Assembly (NCBI RefSeq): GCF_001729245.1
Contig: NZ_CP015217.1
Span: 4,000,001 to 4,064,000, forward strand
DNA: 64,000 nucleotides
Reading direction: 5' to 3'
Origin: Leptospira tipperaryensis
Lineage (GTDB): Bacteria > Spirochaetota > Leptospiria > Leptospirales > Leptospiraceae
Part shown: piece by piece, positions 22,284-30,674 of the stretch
How the letters are laid out: every line of letters starts with the position of its first letter
Position numbering within the stretch: position 1 is the stretch's first letter
Notes under the pieces: model-generated
What the model saw: only the letters and a program-made list of their open reading frames with translations
Database searches by the model: none
Told to the model about the DNA's origin: nothing
Program-made: the position numbers and the translations under genes

Positions 22284-22835
22284 TTAGGTGGAGCCGGTTC
22301 GAATCAAATCTAAGAATTCGGAGCGAGTGACCATATTGTCCTTAAATGCTCCTAACATACACGATGTGAAAAGTTCGGAGTTTTGTTTTTCGACTCCTCG
22401 CATCATCATACAAAGATGTTTTGCTTTGATCACGACTGCGACGCCTTGCGGATCAAGAACCTCTTGAATGGCGTATGCAATTTGTTCGGTGAGACGTTCT
22501 TGCACTTGAAGTCTTCTCGCGAAAACATCAACGATCCTAGGAATTTTGCTGATTCCGATGATCTTTTTATTCGGAAGATAAGCAACGTGGGCTCTTCCGT
22601 AAAAAGGTAAAAGATGATGTTCACAGAGAGAATACATTTCGATGTCTCTCACAAGAACCATTCCTTCGGTCGGCTCTTCGAAGATGGCCCCGTTTACGAT
22701 CGTAGTAATGTCGGCTCGGTAACCCGAGGTCAGAAATTCATAAGACTTTGCTACTCTTTTCGGAGTGTCACGAAGTCCTTCTCTATTCGGATCTTCGCCG
22801 ATCGATTTTAAGATTTTTACAACTTCTTCTTCCAA
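22284..22835 (-). CDS. folE: GTP cyclohydrolase I
   Basis: This enzyme of about 183 residues converts GTP to dihydroneopterin triphosphate, the first step of folate (and pterin) synthesis. The zinc ligands are visible in [22 protein letters not shown] and [17 protein letters not shown], and [18 protein letters not shown] completes the active site. The protein forms a decamer in the cytoplasm. No ATG is available at the N-terminus. TTG 22835 (followed by [15 protein letters not shown]) has GAAGAGAG upstream, while TTG 22865 would add ten residues and has a poorer site. The gene is divergent from the glycosyltransferase; acs follows 118 bases downstream on the same strand. Confidence 0.93.
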   Translation of the reverse strand: MEEEVVKILKSIGEDPNREGLRDTPKRVAKSYEFLTSGYRADITTIVNGAIFEEPTEGMVLVRDIEMYSLCEHHLLPFYGRAHVAYLPNKKIIGISKIPRIVDVFARRLQVQERLTEQIAYAIQEVLDPQGVAVVIKAKHLCMMMRGVEKQNSELFTSCMLGAFKDNMVTRSEFLDLIRTGST

Positions 22836-22965
22836 TTTAAAACTCTCTTCAGTTATATTTCCCAAGATTGGATAAGGGGCCTCTTGTTAGATTCCATACT
22901 GACGATTTCGGTTAATTTTTTTAGAATCCAAAGAGAGAACTTTCCCATTCTCAAAAGAGGCTATA

Positions 22966-23003
<38 letters not shown>

Positions 23004-23027
23004 CACCGCGAGCGATTTTGTCCTTTC

Positions 23028-24239
23028 ATGAGCGCCGAGAATTTCAAGACAAAGCGAGATCGACCCGTAAAAGTCGGGTTAGACGCCCGAATGATCGCGC
23101 ATTCCGGCATCGGAATGAGAATCCGAGGAATCTTAAAAAACATCGGGCCATTGGCGTCGAAAGAAAATTTTCAAATCTATCTTTTTGGAAACCGAGAAAC
23201 GATTTTAAAAGAAGGAATCTCCTGCCACGAATTTTCCGGTTTTGAAAAGGAGCAACAGCTTCTAAAACCTTCCGGCTCCCGTGGAAAAAAAATCGAATCG
23301 TATTCTTATCCCGTGATTTCTTACGAGATTCCGATCTATTCTTTTCGAGAATTTTGCGGGCATCCATTGATGAAAGAAATGGATCTCCTCGACGTCCCGC
23401 ATTTCAACGCGCCCATCCGTTATCTTTCGAAATCCGTCGTAACGATTCACGACATCATTCCTTTTCGTATGAAAGAATTTCATTCGAGCTTCGCAAAAAG
23501 AATTTATTTACAAGTTGTCTTTCGATTGATTCGAGCGTTTTCAAAAAAAGTCGTTTCCGTTTCTGAATACACGGCGAAGGATATAGAATCCGTTTTTCAT
23601 TTTTCGAAAGATACAATCCAAGTGATTCCGAACGGAATCGATGAATCCGTTTTTTATCCGGCGTCTTCCGAAGAGAAAAAGAAATTTTTAAAAAGATACG
23701 AACTCAAAGAAGGATATTTACTCAGCGTCGGAATCGGAAAAGGCCATAAGAATTTAAACTTTGTCTTAAACGTTTTAAAATCCTTTTGGGATTCTAAGAT
23801 CTTAAAAACGAAATGGGTTCTCGGCGGAGCCTCGGGAAAAATTCCTGATTATCTTGAGCCGGACGTTCAAGATTATAAAAATCGAATTCTTCCCATGCAA
23901 CGACTTTCATTGGAAGAACTGCGTTGTCTTTATTCCTGCGCGGGAGTTCTTATTTTTCCTTCAAAGTATGAAGGTTTTGGATTTCCCCCGCTTGAAGCCC
24001 AATCCTGCGGTTGTCCCGTGTTTTCTTCCAACTCGACCGTAATGCCCGAAATTCTTGGTGAAAGCGTATTTTACTTTTCTCCGGATCAACCGAAAGAACT
24101 CGAAATTCTTCTAAATCGTTTTATAAAAAGTCCGAAAGAAATAAAAACTCTGATTCCAAAGGGGAAGAAAAATTCAAAGAAATTTTCCTGGAAAATCGCA
24201 GCCGAAAAAACATTAGAAAATTATAAAGTAGTTTATTAA
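23028..24239 (+). CDS. Glycosyltransferase family 4 (GT-B fold)
   Basis: The 403-residue glycosyltransferase has an N-domain beginning VKVGLDARMIAHSGIGMRIRG, a central VIPNGIDESVFYP, the sugar-nucleotide site region SVGIGKGHKNL, and the retaining GT4 signature FPSKYEGFGFPPLEAQSCGCPVFSSNSTVMPEIL carrying the EX7E glutamates. It probably works on lipopolysaccharide or another envelope glycan; donor and acceptor are unknown. ATG 23028 is preferred. The frame is open back to TTG 22884, but that extension (basic and not conserved-looking) would give the enzyme an unlikely 48-residue leader. It converges on the DUF1289 gene, with a hairpin repeat between them. Confidence 0.86.
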   Translation: MSAENFKTKRDRPVKVGLDARMIAHSGIGMRIRGILKNIGPLASKENFQIYLFGNRETILKEGISCHEFSGFEKEQQLLKPSGSRGKKIESYSYPVISYEIPIYSFREFCGHPLMKEMDLLDVPHFNAPIRYLSKSVVTIHDIIPFRMKEFHSSFAKRIYLQVVFRLIRAFSKKVVSVSEYTAKDIESVFHFSKDTIQVIPNGIDESVFYPASSEEKKKFLKRYELKEGYLLSVGIGKGHKNLNFVLNVLKSFWDSKILKTKWVLGGASGKIPDYLEPDVQDYKNRILPMQRLSLEELRCLYSCAGVLIFPSKYEGFGFPPLEAQSCGCPVFSSNSTVMPEILGESVFYFSPDQPKELEILLNRFIKSPKEIKTLIPKGKKNSKKFSWKIAAEKTLENYKVVY

Positions 24240-24261
24240 GACGATTCTGCCGTATTTTACT

Positions 24262-24303
24262 TTGAAACGGACTTCAAGTCCGGTTTCAAGAAGTTTTTAC
24301 GAT
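24262..24303 (+). repeat. Terminator-like dispersed hairpin repeat, copy 2
   Basis: GAAACGGACTTCAAGTCCGGTTTC (24264-24287) folds on itself with one bulge and is followed by AAGAAGTTTTTACG. It lies 22 bases past the glycosyltransferase stop, in sense orientation, so it probably ends that transcript. Its sequence matches the element at 19228-19265 on the opposite strand over nearly 40 bases. Confidence 0.62.
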
Positions 24304-24363
24304 CGATCTCATTTGGCGGAAAAGCAATTAGCTTAGAAATCAATGAAAAACGAAATTCTAAAC

Positions 24364-24561
24364 TCAGAATTCTCTTTTAACATATTTTTTCTTGGAAAGA
24401 ATCTCTTCCTTCCTGGTTTGGATAGTTAAAAAAAGGTTTTCTCTTTCTATGTCGGAATAACGGGACCAATTTCCAATTTCTTCGATCGTACGAAAACAGC
24501 CCTCGCAATATCCAGTTTCGAAATCCATCGTACAGATTTTATTACAAGGCGATCGGACCAC
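24364..24561 (-). CDS. DUF1289 family protein
   Basis: The small 65-residue protein carries the family's four-cysteine pattern, SPCNKICTMDFETGYCEGCFRTIEEIGNW followed by YSDIER, which probably binds a metal. The family's function is not established. I place the start at GTG 24561, one base after the antiporter stop (24563-24565) and eight bases after GAGG. This gives the usual short N-terminus directly before SPC and implies translational coupling. An ATG at 24648 is in frame but would overlap the antiporter gene by 86 bases and add a lysine-arginine-rich stretch that looks like read-through of the neighbour's basic tail. Confidence 0.78.
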   Translation of the reverse strand: MVRSPCNKICTMDFETGYCEGCFRTIEEIGNWSRYSDIERENLFLTIQTRKEEILSKKKYVKREF

Positions 24562-24562
24562 T

Positions 24563-26326
24563 TCATTTGCCTCGAACTTTAGACTTCGCCGCGGCTTTCT
24601 TTTCCGCAGGTTTTTTCTTTGTTGAGGCGCTTCCTTTTTCATGGCCATTCTTAGAATGGTCTACGATCGTTTTCATTTCTTTAAAAAGAGACATCCCACT
24701 GATTCTTCCGGGAACGATAACGTGCGCCGCCCCGCTCTCTACAAGAACGTCGGCTTCTTTTGTGTCATCCGTCGTGAGGATGATGGAAGGTTGTGTATGA
24801 TGGCAGATCGTTTTGAGAGATTCCAAAAGTCTTCGATTGGTAGTACCTTTCAGAATCATATCGGAAATCGTACAGATCACGTATCTTGCGTCTTCGATTC
24901 CTAAATGATGAAGAGTTTCCGGATTTGCGAGATCCCCGTAAGCCCAACGAATTCCTTTGGCTTCCAAGGCCTGTCTAAAAACTGGATTAAAATCCACGAT
25001 AAGAATCCGATTCAACCACTCGGGCTTTTCTCTTTCAATTCCTTCGAGAAGTCCTTGCGCGATTCTAAAATATCCCAAGATGACGATGTCGCGTTTCGGT
25101 TGACCGGTGAGATCGGACTCCGATCGATTCTCTTCTTTTTCTTTCAGACCAACCCCAGCTAACAGCCCTAAGATGAATCTGGAAATCGGATCGTTAAAAA
25201 GAATGATGTATGTGGAAACGACGGAGGCAAGAATCATCGAAGTCAACACGGTCGATTCCAATTCTTTGCTGATATGTCCGTAGCCCATTCCCAGAGAAAG
25301 AATTACGAGTGAGAATTCGCTGATCTGTGCCAAATTTAAACCGGTTACAACTCCGGCTCTCAATCCCTTTCCGGAAAAATAAACTGGAGTCGCGACCGTG
25401 ATAACACGACTGACGATAACAAATGCCACCGCGATCAAAGAAACGCTGATAATCTGAATCGATGGAATCGGAATTTTCATTCCGAGTGCAACGAAGAAAA
25501 GGGTAATAAAGAAATCTCTGATTCCGGAAAGTTTCGCGATTACGTCGGCGCCGTACGGAAACGCTGCGATGCTTACTCCCGCAATCAAAGCTCCCATCTC
25601 TTTCGAAAGCCCGGCTCTTTCCGCAAAACCGCAGAGTAAAAAACACCAGGCAATGGATGTAATCAAAATGAGTTCCGGCTTCGAAGCGGCCGCTTCGAAC
25701 AATCTGGAAAGAAAGAATCTACTGATTAAAAAAGCGACACCGATCAGAACCAAACCGATCCCAAGAGAACTTGCAATCTTTAAAATCTGAGGATCTTGAA
25801 GATTCGGTTGAACTCCCATAAAGATGATCGCCCAGATATCTTGGAGAACCAAAACTCCGATCGTAAGTCGACCGGCGATCGTACTCACTTCGAATTTATC
25901 GTGAAGAAGTTTGACGACGATCATCGTAGAACTGATCGCCAACGCGATCGCAAAGTAAAGAAGGTCGAACTTTCCGGTGGATCCAGAAAGAATCCCTTTA
26001 AAGAAAATCAAACCGAAGAGAACACAAAAAACAAATTGGCTGATCCCTAGAATAAACATGGACTTTCCCATCCGCGCCAATTCTTTCAGATCGATTTCAA
26101 GACCGATGATGAATAATAAAAGAATCAGCCCAATCTCTGAGATCAATTCGATACTTTCTTCGTTTACGACAAGACCGAGACCCAAATTCGGTCCGAGCAA
26201 AAGACCGCCCGCAACGTAACCGAGAATCAGAGGTTGTTTCGTAACTCTAGCAATATGAGAAAAAAACGTGGCGAAGATGATACTTAACGCGATGTCATTT
26301 AAGAGAGAAAGAGAATGATGCTCCAT
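24563..26326 (-). CDS. Kef-type cation:proton antiporter (CPA2) with RCK/TrkA-N domain
   Basis: The 587-residue inner-membrane transporter has about 12 helices in the first 390 residues. Typical CPA2 segments are QPLILGYVAGGLLLGPNLG, LILLLFIIGLEIDLKEL and LNLAQISEFSLVILSLGMG. A cytoplasmic Rossmann domain follows (IVILGYFRIAQGLLEGIE; AYGDLANPETLHHLGIEDA), which senses NAD(H) or another ligand and gates transport. The last 25 residues are lysine/alanine rich. It exchanges K+ or Na+ for H+ and helps pH or osmotic control. It shares architecture with the antiporter encoded at 59801-61597 but differs in the QGGEF motif. The DUF1289 gene is coupled downstream. Confidence 0.9.
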   Translation of the reverse strand: MEHHSLSLLNDIALSIIFATFFSHIARVTKQPLILGYVAGGLLLGPNLGLGLVVNEESIELISEIGLILLLFIIGLEIDLKELARMGKSMFILGISQFVFCVLFGLIFFKGILSGSTGKFDLLYFAIALAISSTMIVVKLLHDKFEVSTIAGRLTIGVLVLQDIWAIIFMGVQPNLQDPQILKIASSLGIGLVLIGVAFLISRFFLSRLFEAAASKPELILITSIAWCFLLCGFAERAGLSKEMGALIAGVSIAAFPYGADVIAKLSGIRDFFITLFFVALGMKIPIPSIQIISVSLIAVAFVIVSRVITVATPVYFSGKGLRAGVVTGLNLAQISEFSLVILSLGMGYGHISKELESTVLTSMILASVVSTYIILFNDPISRFILGLLAGVGLKEKEENRSESDLTGQPKRDIVILGYFRIAQGLLEGIEREKPEWLNRILIVDFNPVFRQALEAKGIRWAYGDLANPETLHHLGIEDARYVICTISDMILKGTTNRRLLESLKTICHHTQPSIILTTDDTKEADVLVESGAAHVIVPGRISGMSLFKEMKTIVDHSKNGHEKGSASTKKKPAEKKAAAKSKVRGK

Positions 26327-26646
26327 ATTAACGGTTCGTCCTAAAATCTAATTTCTTTTTTTAAGGAAACCCGGAAGCGCAGACTCCAACCAAAGCAGGA
26401 GCAGACGAATATTCTTTCTCTGGTTTCTTATAAGCGAACGGCAGAATCTTATAAAAAGCTTCTACTTACTAAACTAAAGAAGAATCCTTTAGTAAAAAAC
26501 ATTTTTTTTATCAATCTGGTAAAAACTTGAAATTGCAAATGGAACCATATCATCTCATGTAATTCCAAAAATTCTTTGCTGTTAAAGAAGCAATTTCGCA
26601 AGAAAATAAATCAGTTCTTTGAAATTGATAGCAACTCCGGGGTTGT
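26327..26646. other. Intergenic region between hpt and the antiporter gene
   Basis: This 320-base AT-rich gap lies between two minus-strand genes. A short inverted repeat, ACTAAAG (26473-26479) with CTTTAGT (26487-26493), sits before a run of eight T at 26502-26509 on the plus strand, but no plus-strand transcript is evident upstream of it. The region should also hold the antiporter promoter. I see no gene. Confidence 0.35.
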
Positions 26647-27192
26647 CTAAACGGAAAAATCACCCGGTTCCAAAACGTGGATATCCGGAAGATTTCGATA
26701 TTTCCCATCAAAATCGAGACCGTAGCCTACAACAAATTCATCCGGAATTCTCCAGCCCACGTATTTCACTGGAAATTCGAGAATATTTTTTCTTTCCTTT
26801 AAGAGAAGCGTTACGATCTCAAGGCTCGCTGGATTGCGCGTGAAGATATGTCTCACGAGATATTGCAAGGTAAAACCAGTATCTAAAATATCTTCGACAA
26901 GAATGACGTGCCGATCCGAAAGATCGGTGTTGATATCTTTTAACAAATCAATCTTTCCCGTGGAAACAGTTCCTGCATACGACTTCGCCTGCACAAAGTC
27001 GATCTCGACAGAAAAGGGAATCTCTCTTGTAAGATCCGAGAAAAAATAAACTCCACCTTTTAATACGCAGATAAAAACAGGATTTAGTTTTTTATAATCC
27101 TTTGCAATTTCGGAGGCTAAGGACTTAACTCTTTTTGAAATTTCTTCCCTAGAAAAACGAGGATGGAGAACATCAGAATTTTTTTGGATCAT
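26647..27192 (-). CDS. hpt: Hypoxanthine phosphoribosyltransferase
   Basis: The 181-residue purine salvage enzyme joins hypoxanthine or guanine to PRPP to give IMP or GMP. The PRPP-binding loop is HVILVEDILDTGFTLQYL, and the flexible-loop region is VDFVQAKSYAGTVSTGKI. VGYGLDFDGKYRNLPDI is the usual C-terminal end. The start is ATG 27192 (MIQKNSDVLHP): the ATG overlaps the stop of the upstream sixA gene in the sequence ATGA, so the genes are translationally coupled. A longer frame exists to 27246 but lies wholly within sixA and lacks support. Confidence 0.93.
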   Translation of the reverse strand: MIQKNSDVLHPRFSREEISKRVKSLASEIAKDYKKLNPVFICVLKGGVYFFSDLTREIPFSVEIDFVQAKSYAGTVSTGKIDLLKDINTDLSDRHVILVEDILDTGFTLQYLVRHIFTRNPASLEIVTLLLKERKNILEFPVKYVGWRIPDEFVVGYGLDFDGKYRNLPDIHVLEPGDFSV

Positions 27193-27746
27193 CCCGGTAT
27201 CCAAAATCGAATTATTTTGCCCGGAACCTTTCCCAGTTCTTTCCAAGAATCGATCTCCGCATGTATACTTAAAAAGCCGGAAGTGGGAAATTTAAAAAGA
27301 ATCGATTCTGAAAGAGATAAGTCTTCGTTCCCGCGGATCAGACGATTTGCAATTTCTTCGATTCCAGGATTATGCCCCAACAATGCCACACTCTCAAAAT
27401 TAGAATTCAATTCTCTGAGCTTAACTAAAATATCTTCGCTATCGGATTCGTATAATTCTTCGGTTACTTTGATCTCGGAAGAGACATCCTTATTTTTAGT
27501 AAGAATTTTATAAGTGTCCATTGTCCTTTTAGAATCAGAAATTAAAAACAAATCTGTTTTGAATTCAATTCTTTCCAAATACTTCCGAAGAGTGCGAGCG
27601 TTTTTCTTCCCTCTTTCTGAAAGCGGCCTTTCTCGATCCGATTTAAATTCGGATTCCCAATCTGATTTTGCGTGTCTGACTAAATGAATTTGTTTCAACG
27701 AACTTTGTCTCTCGTTTTCCGTTTCTCCGGTCAACTTTAAATTCAT
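27189..27746 (-). CDS. sixA: SixA-type phosphohistidine phosphatase (histidine phosphatase superfamily)
   Basis: The 185-residue protein has the RHG-family catalytic motif QIHLVRHAKSDWE near residues 19-31, SERGKKNARTLRKYL after it, and the second histidine in VALLGHNPGIEEIANRL. SixA enzymes remove phosphate from phosphohistidine on relay proteins and PTS components. The N-terminus has an extra 18 residues before the core, charged and without a signal. ATG 27746 is used; an in-frame TTG lies two codons earlier. It overlaps hpt by four bases and is divergent from the exported protein gene at 27783. The physiological substrate is not indicated by context. Confidence 0.87.
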   Translation of the reverse strand: MNLKLTGETENERQSSLKQIHLVRHAKSDWESEFKSDRERPLSERGKKNARTLRKYLERIEFKTDLFLISDSKRTMDTYKILTKNKDVSSEIKVTEELYESDSEDILVKLRELNSNFESVALLGHNPGIEEIANRLIRGNEDLSLSESILFKFPTSGFLSIHAEIDSWKELGKVPGKIIRFWIPG

Positions 27747-27782
27747 TGACAAGAGTTAAAAGATCTCTTTAATTATGGTGCT

Positions 27783-28463
27783 ATGAAAAAGGTCTCCGCG
27801 TTAGCAGGAATTGCTTTGCTCATTCTAATGCCCACTTTGTTAAGTGCACAATTAGCGGGCCCGCCGGACGAAGATAGAGCCAAAAAAGACGTTCAAATTC
27901 ATTGGTTGAAAAAGAATCTCGGAGATAAAATTCAATCGATCGAAAGCAACGGCGAACCCGTTCTTATAGAAAAAGAAGAATCCAAAGCCAACGCCGATAT
28001 ACTTTACAAATTTCCATTCTTAGTTACCACAAAACGTAAGGACGGCAGCGTCACAAGAACCGAAGTCGGTGCGAATTATATTTTTGTACGAACGAAGGGC
28101 TGGTTGTTTTCGGAACTCGGACTCGGTAAGAATATTGTATTATCCGATCCGGGTAAAGAATCACCCGATAAAGAAACCGTTCTTAAGTTAATCGAAGAAG
28201 GCCTTCTGCAAGATCGCTGGAAAGGAAAGACAATAGAAAATTTGAAAATCGGAGAAGCGATCTCGGGAAGCGATTTAGAAGTTCATTGGTTTCGTTACTC
28301 GGGAGAATACGAAGTTTCGACAGACAACAACCTTCGTTATTCGTGCACGAATTTTATCGTTCGTCTTCTCAAAGATGATTCCGCGACGGAATGGAAGTTA
28401 GATTGGAAAGAAAAGGGACTTTGTAGACAGACGACTACAACTTCTAACGATTCTTCTCCTTGA
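27783..28463 (+). CDS. Exported protein of unknown function
   Basis: The 226-residue product has a clear signal peptide (MKKVSALAGIALLILMPTLLSAQ) with a likely signal peptidase I site after LSA. The mature protein is hydrophilic, mixed charge, and has two cysteines near the C-terminus (RYSCTNF and KGLCRQTT) that could pair in the periplasm. No membrane helix or known catalytic motif is visible, and I do not recognise the family. It is divergent from sixA with 36 bases between the starts, so the promoters must overlap. It ends 45 bases from the convergent HEAT-like gene. Confidence 0.72.
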   Translation: MKKVSALAGIALLILMPTLLSAQLAGPPDEDRAKKDVQIHWLKKNLGDKIQSIESNGEPVLIEKEESKANADILYKFPFLVTTKRKDGSVTRTEVGANYIFVRTKGWLFSELGLGKNIVLSDPGKESPDKETVLKLIEEGLLQDRWKGKTIENLKIGEAISGSDLEVHWFRYSGEYEVSTDNNLRYSCTNFIVRLLKDDSATEWKLDWKEKGLCRQTTTTSNDSSP

Positions 28464-28508
28464 ATGTAAACTTCTCGTCTAACACTCAAAGAGAATTTTG
28501 TATTCTGA

Positions 28509-29111
28509 TCAATCGTTCTTGTTATTAGAATCCGGTTTACGAAGATTCTTATCTTTGAGACTTTCTAAATTTGATTTTTTTAAACGATCTGAAAATCGAA
28601 CCGAACTAATTTTTCCTGCTCTCAGATCTTTCAGCGTATTCTGAATAGAACTTCCAATTCCAGTATGATGCTCATATTGTTTTAAAAAATTTTCAGTCCG
28701 AGTTTTATCCAAAGAATAATACGATTTTCCGTAAGCAAAGGCCGCGGCGTTTCGAACCGACGGATGAGAATTCTCATTTGAAATTGTAGATTCTAAATAA
28801 TTCTTTGCGGAGTTTCCGCCAAAGTCCGCGATCAAGTCGTTGATCTGCGAGAGCGCATATACTCTCAAACCGGGTTCTTTAGAGATAGCGATCAGATACT
28901 CCTGGGGATTTGGATTGATCGCATAAACTTCTTTTACAAGGGTTTCTTTATCGATATGTCCCGTTTGAAGCACAACGGATTTTATTTTTTCGTATTGATC
29001 TCCGTTGAGAGGGTCGGCTTGAATTGCGGAAGCAAGCGTCAACAAGCCGAGCATACATGTTAAAAGAGTTTTTCCCATTCTTAATCCGATTTGATTCTTA
29101 TTTGTTTTCAT
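28509..29111 (-). CDS. Exported HEAT-like repeat protein
   Basis: The 200-residue protein has an N-terminal signal sequence (MGKTLLTCMLGLLTLASAIQA after an 11-residue basic lead). The mature part is helical, with repeat-like pairs such as SKEPGLRVYALSQINDLI and NSHPSVRNAAAFAYGKSYY that look like HEAT/PBS-lyase-type repeats used in protein binding. The C-terminal tail is lysine/asparagine rich. It begins one base after the stop of the metzincin-like lipoprotein gene (TAATATG), so the pair is translationally coupled and may act together at the envelope. ATG 29078 is an alternative start at the signal peptide itself. Function unknown. Confidence 0.7.
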   Translation of the reverse strand: MKTNKNQIGLRMGKTLLTCMLGLLTLASAIQADPLNGDQYEKIKSVVLQTGHIDKETLVKEVYAINPNPQEYLIAISKEPGLRVYALSQINDLIADFGGNSAKNYLESTISNENSHPSVRNAAAFAYGKSYYSLDKTRTENFLKQYEHHTGIGSSIQNTLKDLRAGKISSVRFSDRLKKSNLESLKDKNLRKPDSNNKND

Positions 29112-29112
29112 A

Positions 29113-30558
29113 TTAGTACACCAATGGATGCGATCGAAGCACCCAGCCTTGTTCTCCAGTCAGTTGAGTTTGATTGATCGTCGGATTTCCAGCCCAGAAC
29201 ATAAGATTCAGCCCGCCACTATTGTAAAAACCGGTTCCTAAACATTCTCCCAAGCCGACAAGATTGTTTCCATTTTGATCCTGACATTCCGGAGTTTCGG
29301 GTAACGGATCCAAAGAATAACGTCCCTTGATTACATCCTTTTCAACGGGATGATAAAGTCCTAAGTAATGAGCGCCTTCGTGAGCGATTGTCTTCGCTAA
29401 AAAGATTTGATCTGACGCACAAGTTAGATCGGATCCAACCGCACCACATCCGGTCGCCGTTCTATGATTTTCGATAAACACAATCATACCCGACTTAGGA
29501 GTGCTTGTGACCGGGATTCCCGGAATTCCCGATGAGATTCCCAAGATTCCCGCCGGAGCGCTACTCGAAACGGTATAATCTCGCGTTACATAAATATTCA
29601 AAGAATTTGAATCTTGAACGCTGGCCGGATTTGTTTTATACAAAGTCGCGAGTGAACCCGCTACGTCTCCGTAATCATCGGATATATTTGCAATTGTAAG
29701 AAAATTTGTATTCGCTCCGGTTGCGACGACGGCCGTTACGGTAACGTCTATCTTTACAGTGCTCTGCGCGTAGATATCTTTCAAGGTTTGGATCATCGTC
29801 GCCATTCCAACAGTGGTCGGCGTCGTTACCGCAGTTGGAACGAAGATCAAATTGATATTCAACTTCTTTCTAGACTGCCAAACCTTTGCTAAGCCGGATG
29901 CTGAACTTCCAAAAATTCCGTTTGGCTCGGCGCGAAATTTATATTCTTCACATGTATGAGGAGTGTTGTTCGTTACTCTTCGAGTTGGAATCGCAGGACT
30001 TGGAATGGCGGGTAAAATAAAATCCACACCTAAGATATTACTTCCGAAATTATTATAACCGGCGCTCGGAGCATAGTAACCCGGAGTCGCGCCGATTGGA
30101 AACGCGGTTGTTACGGACCGAGACCCCGCGGCCTCACTCTTACCATTGTCTTGAATTAAATTGCGCGCGGCATTTTCCCAGAGCGGATAGATAAAACGAT
30201 TTGAGTTGGATGCAAAGGCATGATTCTGCTCGGTATAAACGATTCCAACAGGATTGTTTTTTCCAAGACCGGCAAAGTTGACGGTTCCCGAAAGATAAGC
30301 GGTTCCACCATCAGCATAGGCATTGCTCTGCGTCAGCAGAACTTGACTCAGCGTCGAAGATGAGATACTAAAGTTCGGAGCGGCTCCGGAAGTTCTTTCA
30401 TTCTCCGTCGGCTCACAACGATAAAGAGCTTCGTTGAATGCGTATAAACCAAGTAAAAGATTTATGTTTTCCGATGTTTTATCATTGTCTTTATGAATAG
30501 GGCAACCCCAAGAGAACATACAGAGAATCAAGACTAGAACGAAAGATTTTCTCAACAT
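29113..30558 (-). CDS. Metzincin-like zinc metalloprotease lipoprotein
   Basis: The 481-residue protein begins MLRKSFVLVLILCMFSWGCPIHK, a lipoprotein signal ending at Cys19. Near residues 391-401 is HEGAHYLGLYH, a perfect HExxHxxGxxH zinc site in IAHEGAHYLGLYHPVE. About 50 residues later GGLNLMFWAG provides the methionine of a Met-turn, so both metzincin hallmarks are present. An insert with several cysteines (ATGCGAVGSDLTCA; PECQDQ; GECLG) surrounds the active site. It is probably displayed on a membrane and could cut host or envelope proteins (inference). The downstream HEAT-like gene starts one base after its stop. Confidence 0.78.
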   Translation of the reverse strand: MLRKSFVLVLILCMFSWGCPIHKDNDKTSENINLLLGLYAFNEALYRCEPTENERTSGAAPNFSISSSTLSQVLLTQSNAYADGGTAYLSGTVNFAGLGKNNPVGIVYTEQNHAFASNSNRFIYPLWENAARNLIQDNGKSEAAGSRSVTTAFPIGATPGYYAPSAGYNNFGSNILGVDFILPAIPSPAIPTRRVTNNTPHTCEEYKFRAEPNGIFGSSASGLAKVWQSRKKLNINLIFVPTAVTTPTTVGMATMIQTLKDIYAQSTVKIDVTVTAVVATGANTNFLTIANISDDYGDVAGSLATLYKTNPASVQDSNSLNIYVTRDYTVSSSAPAGILGISSGIPGIPVTSTPKSGMIVFIENHRTATGCGAVGSDLTCASDQIFLAKTIAHEGAHYLGLYHPVEKDVIKGRYSLDPLPETPECQDQNGNNLVGLGECLGTGFYNSGGLNLMFWAGNPTINQTQLTGEQGWVLRSHPLVY

Positions 30559-30674
30559 ATCGCTAATTTCCCAACGCTTCTTTTAGAGAGCGACTCTATT
30601 ACAATTTTATAAGATATATTTCTTTTCTTAATTTCAAATCCAAGAAGAGATTTTTCTTTTTTCGGGAACCATCG

